Shown here: positions 1 through 4,804 of the stretch, piece by piece
How positions within the stretch are numbered: position 1 is the first letter of the stretch
How the letters are laid out: each line of letters opens with the position of its first letter
Assembly: GCA_030149815.1 (NCBI GenBank)
Contig: JASLHI010000047.1
Location: 1-7,016 of the forward strand
Source of the DNA: Aquirhabdus sp.
Lineage (GTDB): Bacteria; Pseudomonadota; Gammaproteobacteria; Pseudomonadales; Moraxellaceae
DNA length: 7,016 nucleotides
Direction: 5' to 3'
Made by a program: the position numbers and the translations under genes
Notes under the pieces: model-generated
What the model was told of the DNA's origin: nothing
The model's input: only the letters and a program-made list of their open reading frames with translations
Databases searched by the model: none

Positions 1-48
1 GTTCATCAAGAAACGAATGTCGCGAAGAGGAGCTTTATAAGCTGGCAT
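1..48 (-). CDS. Acyl-CoA dehydrogenase, N-terminal fragment (cut by left edge)
   Basis: The minus strand reads ATG at 48-46 and stays open to the window edge, giving MPAYKAPLRDIRFLMN. This opening (short polar start, then APLRD-hydrophobic-x-F) is the characteristic N-terminus of the large, roughly 590-600-residue acyl-CoA dehydrogenases with an extra C-terminal domain, FAD enzymes that introduce the 2,3 double bond in fatty acyl-CoA beta-oxidation. Only 16 residues are visible, so no catalytic or FAD motif can be checked. A G-rich stretch (ACGGGG in the minus direction, about 6 bases before the ATG) may act as ribosome binding site. The gene points away from the rest of the window and is not part of the aroE cluster, which also runs leftward but ends at 367. 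Family assignment comes from recognising the N-terminus and is tentative for the exact subfamily. Confidence 0.65.
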   Translation of the reverse strand, partial: MPAYKAPLRDIRFLMN

Positions 49-127
49 AAGTAACCCCGTTAAGGAAGAAATAAGATGCGATGAAAATTTCGCTGGGTCG
101 AATAATAAACCCCAATGTATCTTTTTG

Positions 128-133
128 TATAAT
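128..133 (+). promoter_or_regulatory. Perfect TATAAT, candidate -10 for the small plus-strand frame
   Basis: TATAAT is present in an A+T-rich stretch 5 to 15 bases before the ATG codons at 139 and 149. No TTGACA-like hexamer is seen 16-18 bases upstream (the bases there are ataaac), so the call rests on the -10 alone. Transcription from it would start near 140, leaving almost no leader for the ATG at 149 and none for the one at 139. It may be a chance match. Confidence 0.2.
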
Positions 134-138
134 GAATT

Positions 139-325
139 ATGATAGAAAATGAGATTTTTGAGCCATTGCATTTTTTGGCGATATGTGATCTATATCGCTT
201 TATGGCTGACTAATGATAGTTTGAGTCGATTTATTAAATTCTATGCCAATGATCATAGTCATGAAAGTAACCATTTGCCAGATATCCATCCTCGAATTCT
301 GGCAAATAGTGATGTGAAATTGTAA
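139..325 (+). pseudogene. Small unknown reading frame, apparently split by a +1 frameshift
   Basis: Two short overlapping frames look like one protein. Frame A starts at ATG 139 and gives MIENEIFEPLHFLAICDLYR followed by FMAD, then meets three stops in a row (TAA TGA TAG, 211-219). Frame B is open from 146 to a TAA at 323-325, with its own ATG at 149; its second half reads DSLSRFIKFYANDHSHESNH and then LPDIHPRILANSDVKL. Skipping the T at 211 joins them into about 61 residues. The first 21 residues of frame B are Cys/Trp-rich and less protein-like than frame A, which favours a frameshifted single gene over an intact 58-residue one. A TATAAT lies at 128-133, but neither start has a good Shine-Dalgarno sequence. 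I do not recognise the protein. It converges on aroE and ends 41 bases short of it. It could also be an intact 58-residue protein, or chance. Confidence 0.35.
273..307. repeat. 10-bp inverted repeat near the 3' end of the small frame
   Basis: ATTTGCCAGA at 273-282 is exactly complementary to TCTGGCAAAT at 298-307, with a 15-base loop. It lies 60 bases downstream of the aroE stop in the aroE direction and inside the end of the small plus-strand frame. Neither side is followed by a T run, so it is not a standard intrinsic terminator. It could be an mRNA 3'-end hairpin for the aroE transcript or a protein-binding palindrome. Confidence 0.5.
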
Positions 326-366
326 AAATGGATCGCAATTGTCGTGAGTTTTTTGAGGGAGCGTGA

Positions 367-1290
367 TTAAAGGACAAAGTTAGTCAGATCAGGTCTCACG
401 CCATTCCAGACATAAAATGCTTCAGCAGCTTGCCCAATGAGCATTCCTAAACCATCTGCAGTCGGAACACCGCGTTGTTTGGCTTGATCTATAAAACTAG
501 ATGGTTTGCCGTATGCCATTTCATAGGCGTAGTTGAAGGTGAGATTGTCGGGAAGTACGATACCTTCTCCAGAAAGGCTAGCTGATGTTGCATTGATAAT
601 TAAATCAAAATGCCCAGAAATGTTTTTTAAGTCATTTGATTTTATTGGTATTTTTGAGAAATCATCATAATTTGTAATAGTTAAGTCATTTTCATTTATA
701 GTAGATTTATATTTTTTGTATTGAAGAATTTCAGCAACTTTACTTTTATCAATAAGACCTTCTGATACTAAGCGTTCTAATACCGCACTTGTTGTATATA
801 AAATTTCTGCTAAGTCATTGGCACGATCAATTGTACGATTTGCTATTTCAATTTCTTTAACACCAGCTTGAAATAATGGCAAAATAACGCCACGAGTAGC
901 ACCGCCCGCTCCAAGAATGAGAATGCGATTACAATATTTCAGCCAACCAAGTCTTTGTAAATCTTGAGCTAATCCAGCCCCATCAGTATTATCGCCTATT
1001 AAAGCATCACCATTCATCCATAGAGTATTAACGGCTTGTGCTGCCAGAGCCCGATCAGTGGGGGTACAAATACTATATGCTAGTTCTTTAAACGGTAACG
1101 TAATATTTAGTCCATTGCCACCTTGAGCAAAAAAATCTCTGACGATGATATCGAATTGATCAAGCGGGGCAAGGATCCGTTCATAACTCAACTCAATCCC
1201 AGTCTGTTTGCCAAAAGCCTGATGAATTTCAGGTGATCGGCTATGGGCAATCGGATTACCGATGACTGCGAACTTTTTTGCAACGGTCAT
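367..1290 (-). CDS. aroE: Shikimate dehydrogenase (NADP+), with an unusual internal insertion
   Basis: AroE reduces 3-dehydroshikimate to shikimate with NADPH, the fourth step of the cytosolic chorismate pathway. The 307 residues show the full motif set: the shikimate-binding HSRSP (Ser17, Ser19), NITLPFK with catalytic Lys68, Asn88 in AVNT, GDNTDG with catalytic Asp103, the nucleotide loop GAGGATRG (127-134), the NADP-phosphate motif NRT (151-153), DLIINATS (229-236) and the C-terminal GMLIGQAAEAF with Gln287. Usual length is about 270. The excess lies between NRT and DLIINATS: 75 residues here against about 30 in E. coli AroE. The extra segment is A+T-rich, in frame and bounded by a 9-base direct repeat (separate entry). 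All catalytic residues survive, so I expect an active enzyme. It is the last gene of the cluster, 20 bases after hemF. The ATG at 1290 gives the standard N-terminus; only a weak GGAA precedes it. Confidence 0.95.
   Translation of the reverse strand: MTVAKKFAVIGNPIAHSRSPEIHQAFGKQTGIELSYERILAPLDQFDIIVRDFFAQGGNGLNITLPFKELAYSICTPTDRALAAQAVNTLWMNGDALIGDNTDGAGLAQDLQRLGWLKYCNRILILGAGGATRGVILPLFQAGVKEIEIANRTIDRANDLAEILYTTSAVLERLVSEGLIDKSKVAEILQYKKYKSTINENDLTITNYDDFSKIPIKSNDLKNISGHFDLIINATSASLSGEGIVLPDNLTFNYAYEMAYGKPSSFIDQAKQRGVPTADGLGMLIGQAAEAFYVWNGVRPDLTNFVL
682..819 (-). repeat. 129-bp in-frame extra segment in aroE, bounded by 9-bp direct repeats
   Basis: The coding-strand word AATGACTTA (Asn-Asp-Leu) occurs at 811-819 and again at 682-690, exactly 129 bases (43 codons) apart; a third copy is at 628-636. 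Removing one repeat plus the intervening DNA would leave 32 residues between NRT and DLIINATS, close to the usual AroE spacing of about 30. The stretch 691-810 is about 27% G+C by hand count, against about 37-43% in sampled blocks upstream in the gene. It encodes residues about 161-203, lysine-, glutamate- and asparagine-rich, and contains AEIL twice (161-164 and 186-189). The repeats fit either an insertion with target duplication or a slippage-type expansion. I do not recognise the element, and low G+C continues past it to about 638, so its edges are uncertain. Confidence 0.5.
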
Positions 1291-1310
1291 TAATATTTAG
1301 TTCCAGAGTT

Positions 1311-2273
1311 TTAGGCTTTGTTTAAGTTCAACCAATCACGGGGTTTGAGGAAGTAAGACGTGAGGCGTTCTTCTGGAGAACCTTCTGCCCATTCTGGTCG
1401 ATAATGCCAACTGACTAGATTTGGCAGACTAACAAGAATTGACTCAATACGTCCGCCTGTTTGTAAACCAAACAGCGTGCCACGATCGTAGATGAGGTTG
1501 TATTCTACATAACGTCCACGTCGATAGAGTTGGAACTCACGCTGTGCTTCGGTGTATGGTGTATTTTTCCGTTTTTGTACAATTGGAATATAGGTTGCGA
1601 GAAAGCCATTACCCACACTTTGCATAAAATCAAAACAACGCTCAAAGCCCCATGCATTTAGATCGTCGTAAAATAAACCACCGATGCCACGTTGTTCATC
1701 ACGATGTTTGAGGTAGAAATAGTCATCACACCATTTTTTGTATTCGGGATAGACCGATTCGCCAAAGGGTACGCATACATCAAATGCGGCTTGATGCCAA
1801 GCAATGCAGTCTTCTTCTACAGGGTAGTATGGTGTTAAGTCAAAACCGCCGCCCATCCACCACACGGGTTCCATGCCTTCTTTTTGAGCAACGAATAAAC
1901 GGATATTGGCATGAGTTGTGGGAACGTGTGGATTTTTCGGGTGAATAACCAGAGAAACTCCAAGCGCTTGTGCTGTTGCGCCTTCAATCTGTGGGTGACG
2001 TGCGGTGGCTGATGCAGGTAAATGTTTCACATCAATATGTGAAAACATGACGCCGCCTTTTTCAATCACATTTCCACCTTGCAGAACACAAGAGCGCCCA
2101 CCACCGCCTTCAGGTCGTTCCCAGCCATCCGCAACAAATCGTGCCGTCCCACCACTTTGCTGTTCTTCCAGATCGAGTGCGTTACAAATACGCCTTTGTA
2201 GATCAAGTAAAAATGCACGTACGCGTGCGATGTCGTTTTGTGTTGGGTCGTCATTACTACTATTGGTGTTCAT
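1311..2273 (-). CDS. hemF: Oxygen-dependent coproporphyrinogen III oxidase
   Basis: HemF oxidatively decarboxylates two propionates of coproporphyrinogen III to vinyl groups, giving protoporphyrinogen IX; it uses O2 and works as a soluble homodimer in heme synthesis. The 320 residues (E. coli: 299) carry the family signatures: GGGGRSC (57-62), GGVMFSHI (73-80), HANIRLF (121-127), WWMGGGFDLTPYYP (138-151), HRDEQRGIGGLFYDDL (190-205) and the C-terminal RGRYVEYNLIYDRGT followed by FGLQTGGRIESILVSLP. The four conserved histidines, His111, His121, His160 and His190, have the same spacing as E. coli His96/106/145/175. The ATG at 2273 is preceded by a purine-rich AGAGAAGAG that can pair with 16S rRNA, although it sits very close to the ATG. 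It lies 49 bases after the ligase gene and 20 before aroE, consistent with co-transcription. The enzyme needs oxygen, so the host is expected to respire aerobically. No unusual features. Confidence 0.96.
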   Translation of the reverse strand: MNTNSSNDDPTQNDIARVRAFLLDLQRRICNALDLEEQQSGGTARFVADGWERPEGGGGRSCVLQGGNVIEKGGVMFSHIDVKHLPASATARHPQIEGATAQALGVSLVIHPKNPHVPTTHANIRLFVAQKEGMEPVWWMGGGFDLTPYYPVEEDCIAWHQAAFDVCVPFGESVYPEYKKWCDDYFYLKHRDEQRGIGGLFYDDLNAWGFERCFDFMQSVGNGFLATYIPIVQKRKNTPYTEAQREFQLYRRGRYVEYNLIYDRGTLFGLQTGGRIESILVSLPNLVSWHYRPEWAEGSPEERLTSYFLKPRDWLNLNKA

Positions 2274-2322
2274 TCTCTTCTCTATTTGGATGTTTTAAAT
2301 ATGTAATTAGGCGAAAATTAAA

Positions 2323-3789
2323 CTATTGTGACATTACGGCAGCTTGTGTGCTGGGAGTAAGGTGCATCGCACGTCCTTGCAGCCAGAATCGTGGTGCACT
2401 AAATGCATCAACACTTTCACAGTGAACGCAAATTATATCTTTACCATGAGTTGCAAGCATCATCATGATAGCTAAAATTGCGATAAACTTTATTCCTATT
2501 TTATACAAAGGCATAGCTGTTAATTTAAGTTTAGATGATTGCTTGCTTTGAGTAATGCTTCCAAATTCATTTGATGCTTGTGTTGGTAGTGATGCAATTA
2601 ACCATGCTAGTGACCAAAGGCCAAGTATTTGACTCAGCGGGTAGACTAATAAACCTGATATTGAAGCATCCATAACTATTGCAACTGTAGCAGCGAAAGC
2701 AAAAGCTGGTAACACTTTTACATATCGGAAGATGAGGATGACGGTAGGAGTTAAACAAAGTAGTGCAAGTAATCCGCCAATGCCCCATTCACTAATTAGT
2801 TGAATGAAAATATTGTGTGGATGTCCGCTAATTCGCCAAGGCTGAGCTAGCACATAATTATCGCCGCCGATACCGAATAAAGGGCTAGATAGCCATAGAT
2901 CCCAAGCTTTTTGCCATAAAAGATTGCGATCAGAGCTATCTGTACGTGCTAATGGCATGTAAATTAAAGCTGGAAAAGAATGTATTAATACTAAGTAAAT
3001 TGAACCAGATGCAAGAAATGAAACAGAAGGTAGTTGTAAGTTTTTCCATTGATCACGGCGTAAATACGCAATAAAGAACAATCCAATAAAAATCGAAAGA
3101 AAGCTAGCACGTGCGCCATCGAAGAAAAATACTAAAAAATAAGTAATAGAAAGAGTATAGACCGTAAGTGTCGTAATCAAATTAAATACAAAAGATTTAG
3201 ATGGATTTGTGGAGAGCCATGCAGGTCGTTGCCATAGCAAAAATAAACATGGTAATAAAGCATCATCAAGCATACGAATATTATTAAATGATTGATGCCA
3301 ATCATTTAATTGAGAGGTTTGAATGGTTTGCGTAATGCCAATAAATAAGAAAAGAGTAGTTAGTATGGGTAGAACTGAAATTATCGCAGCAATTTTTGGT
3401 GCTAAATGGATTTTTTGTCGTAATAATTGTGCTTGTGCTAAAACACCTAAAGCTAGCAAGCTATACAGTGCTGCATCAGAAAATGAGCGACCTGGATGTT
3501 GTGAATTTAGTGCGCTAATGAAGATCATTCCGATAGCTAAAAATAATCCATAGCCTAGATATTGGATAGTATGTTTAGATAAAGTAGTGATTTGATGAGA
3601 ACTAAAGAAAATATATATGCTGAGAAATATCAGTAAAATAATTTCAAAAATTCGCCAGCCATCATACGCACTAGATACCCAAAATACTTCGGTACTTGAG
3701 AATGCAATAAATGCGATCAGTGGAGCCCCGAATAGTAGGAAAAATGGCAATTCTTTCCAGAGGGTCTGAGGGGGGGAGTTTTTATCCAC
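2323..3789 (-). CDS. O-antigen ligase / Wzy_C-family membrane glycan ligase
   Basis: This is a multi-pass inner-membrane protein of the family that includes WaaL (O-antigen ligase), Wzy polymerases and PglL/TfpO O-oligosaccharyltransferases, which move an undecaprenyl-linked glycan onto lipid A core or protein in the periplasm. About ten or more hydrophobic segments are visible. The diagnostic part is a large periplasmic loop, SDRNLLWQKAWDLW then SSPLFGIGGDNY, ending in SGHPHNIFIQLISEWGIGG just before a membrane helix; the His-Pro-His-Asn and the arginine in DGARASFL match residues needed in WaaL/PglL enzymes. A Cys-x-x-Cys tail follows the last helix. The start is uncertain. The frame stays open to an ATG at 3879, but that would overlap conserved ribA codons by 98 bases. 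I chose GTG at 3789 (8-base overlap, 489 residues). A TTG at 3750 with GGAAAG upstream is the alternative (476 residues). Acceptor (LPS, pilin, other protein) cannot be told. Confidence 0.85.
   Translation of the reverse strand: MDKNSPPQTLWKELPFFLLFGAPLIAFIAFSSTEVFWVSSAYDGWRIFEIILLIFLSIYIFFSSHQITTLSKHTIQYLGYGLFLAIGMIFISALNSQHPGRSFSDAALYSLLALGVLAQAQLLRQKIHLAPKIAAIISVLPILTTLFLFIGITQTIQTSQLNDWHQSFNNIRMLDDALLPCLFLLWQRPAWLSTNPSKSFVFNLITTLTVYTLSITYFLVFFFDGARASFLSIFIGLFFIAYLRRDQWKNLQLPSVSFLASGSIYLVLIHSFPALIYMPLARTDSSDRNLLWQKAWDLWLSSPLFGIGGDNYVLAQPWRISGHPHNIFIQLISEWGIGGLLALLCLTPTVILIFRYVKVLPAFAFAATVAIVMDASISGLLVYPLSQILGLWSLAWLIASLPTQASNEFGSITQSKQSSKLKLTAMPLYKIGIKFIAILAIMMMLATHGKDIICVHCESVDAFSAPRFWLQGRAMHLTPSTQAAVMSQ
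3770..3776 (-). repeat. Seven-G homopolymer (C7 on coding strand) at the ligase 5' end
   Basis: Seven consecutive G on the plus strand fall in codons 5-7 of the ligase counted from the GTG at 3789 (Ser-Pro-Pro). G/C runs of this length are uncommon in a genome of this composition. Gain or loss of one base would send translation from the GTG into a frame that stops within about 35 codons in either direction; the downstream TTG at 3750 would not be affected. The tract lies beyond the ribA stop, so ribA is untouched. Confidence 0.6.
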
Positions 3790-4414
3790 GAAGATGTCGC
3801 ATGCGGCTTTGTTTGGTTTCAAGATATGCAGCGTTGTGCGGGTTTTCGCCGACATGGAGAGGCGTTCTTTCCACAACATCTAAGCCTAAAGCTGTTAATG
3901 CTTCAATTTTTGCAGGATTATTTGTAATGAGATTGACTCGTTGAATCCCTAAGTGTGTGAGCATGACTTGGCACATTTCATAAGTGCGTGCATCAGCAGG
4001 TAAACCTAACAGTAGATTTGCATCCAGCGTATCATGCCCCTGATCTTGTAGGGCGTATGCGCGAATTTTATTCGGTAAGCCAATCCCACGTCCTTCCTGA
4101 CGGAGGTAAAGAAGTACGCCGCGACCTTTTTTTGCGAGGAGTTCGAGCGTGGTATTCAGTTGTGGACCGCAATCGCAACGTAATGAGCCAAACGCATCAC
4201 CTGTCAGACATTCAGAGTGAATACGCACGAGTGTTGGCTCGATTGTTTCGGTCTGTGCTAATGCTGATTCAGCGGTTTGGGCCTGTGAGGATGTTGATAA
4301 CCCAATTGAAAGCGCAATATGTTCTTGCTCTGTTTCAGGGTCTTGAAATACCGAAATGTCAAAGTCACCATGTTTTGTGGGGAGTTTCGATGTGGCAATA
4401 AACTCAACAGGCAT
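3782..4414 (-). CDS. ribA: GTP cyclohydrolase II (riboflavin synthesis)
   Basis: RibA opens GTP, releasing formate and pyrophosphate, to give 2,5-diamino-6-ribosylamino-4(3H)-pyrimidinone 5'-phosphate, the first committed step of riboflavin synthesis; it is a cytosolic zinc enzyme. Visible signatures: HSECLTGDAFGSLRCDCG with zinc ligands Cys69, Cys80 and Cys82, the nucleotide-binding YLRQEGRGIGL (103-113), NKIRAYALQDQG (115-126) with Tyr120, Asp141 and Arg143 in PADARTY, and TNNPAK (164-169). Spacing matches E. coli RibA (Cys54/65/67, Tyr105, Asp126, Arg128) with a constant offset of 15. The 210 residues exceed E. coli's 196 mainly through a Ser/Thr/Gln/Ala-rich linker around 40-60. It is the monofunctional form, with no fused RibB domain. 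It is the first gene of the leftward cluster, and its stop overlaps the ligase GTG by 8 bases, which suggests translational coupling. Only a weak GAG precedes the ATG. Confidence 0.96.
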   Translation of the reverse strand: MPVEFIATSKLPTKHGDFDISVFQDPETEQEHIALSIGLSTSSQAQTAESALAQTETIEPTLVRIHSECLTGDAFGSLRCDCGPQLNTTLELLAKKGRGVLLYLRQEGRGIGLPNKIRAYALQDQGHDTLDANLLLGLPADARTYEMCQVMLTHLGIQRVNLITNNPAKIEALTALGLDVVERTPLHVGENPHNAAYLETKQSRMRHLRG

Positions 4415-4446
4415 TATTCACTCTGTAATTCAAGTAATGGTCTTAT

Positions 4447-4452
4447 AGTATA
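4447..4452 (-). promoter_or_regulatory. Candidate -10 for the ribA-ligase-hemF-aroE transcript
   Basis: On the minus strand TATACT is immediately followed by ATAAG, 32 bases before the ribA ATG, which would give a leader of about 25 bases. No good TTGACA-like -35 is seen 17 bases upstream (the bases there are close to tcacat). It is supported by position and -10 match only. No FMN-riboswitch-like sequence precedes ribA. Confidence 0.35.
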
Positions 4453-4615
4453 CCCTAGCTTGTGTACAGATGTGACGTTGCCTTATTTGGTTGTGGGGTG
4501 CATTTTGATATTTGTATTGAACGTTATTGCTTTGATATTGTTGTTTTTGTGAAATAAATTCTGAAAGCTCATCAGGAATGATACATCTTTGTTAATATGT
4601 TTGTGAATTTTTCTT

Positions 4616-4621
4616 TATAAT
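4616..4621 (+). promoter_or_regulatory. Candidate -10 (TATAAT) for dxs
   Basis: This is a perfect TATAAT on the dxs strand. The best -35 is poor: TTAATA at 4592-4597 with an 18-base spacer. Starting here would give dxs a leader of roughly 175 bases, long for this type of gene. A second, weaker possibility is TTGATT at 4750-4755 with TATTTT at 4771-4776 (15-base spacer), giving a short leader. Confidence 0.35.
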
Positions 4622-4680
4622 GTCTTTAGTCATTATTTGGTGTAGGGATGAGGTGAACGGATTTACTTGATTGACCTATT

Positions 4681-4715
4681 GCCATGCTCTGAAAAGGGTT
4701 ATGTCGTGAGCAGGC
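4681..4715 (+). other. Possible hairpin in the dxs leader
   Basis: GCC-A-TGCTC at 4681-4689 can pair with GAGCA-GGC at 4708-4715, an 8-bp stem with one bulged A and an 18-base loop. Just upstream AGGT (4651-4654) can pair with ACCT (4674-4677), and just downstream GCATG (4714-4718) can pair with CATGC (4735-4739). The short helices make a structured leader possible if transcription starts near 4628. It matches no riboswitch class I know; in particular the TPP-riboswitch CTGAGA core is absent. Confidence 0.25.
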
Positions 4716-4804
4716 ATGAAGAAACAGTATTAAACATGCGATACTTGTTTTGATTATTTTTCGACTTTAGTATTTTCCACCTTAGTTTTGGCGATCTAAA
4801 CGCT

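Larger units (their letters stand above)
4415..4804. other. 390-base divergent intergenic region between ribA and dxs
   Basis: This A+T-rich stretch contains no convincing protein gene. It holds the candidate ribA -10 near 4447, a perfect TATAAT at 4616-4621 in the dxs direction, and a more G+C-rich block at about 4641-4740 that can form short hairpins (separate entry). Plus-strand sequence 4652-4753 is open for 33 codons (reading ...LIDLLPCSEKGYVVSRHEE... before TGA) but has only TTG or GTG starts, so I do not call it a gene. No tRNA, repeat array or insertion-sequence end was seen. Confidence 0.6.

Noticed and set aside
273..307. Inverted repeat as an intrinsic terminator of aroE
   Set aside because: There is no T run after the stem on either strand, so it is kept only as an inverted repeat.
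2005..2298. Plus-strand frames opposite hemF, the ligase and ribA (for example 2005-2298 and 3988-4401)
   Set aside because: They are antisense to genes with complete catalytic motifs, have no supporting ribosome binding site and resemble no protein family.
3782..3790. DnaA-box-like TTATCCACG
   Set aside because: It is a single 8-of-9 match lying exactly on the ribA stop and ligase start, with no partner boxes or A+T-rich unwinding region.
3790..3879. Upstream ATG starts for the ligase (3879 and 3855)
   Set aside because: They would overlap the conserved C-terminal codons of ribA by 98 or 74 bases, and the added residues look like an out-of-frame reading of ribA rather than a conserved N-terminus.
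4415..4804. TPP riboswitch before dxs or FMN riboswitch before ribA
   Set aside because: The conserved core sequences of either class (such as CTGAGA for TPP) are not present on the relevant strand.
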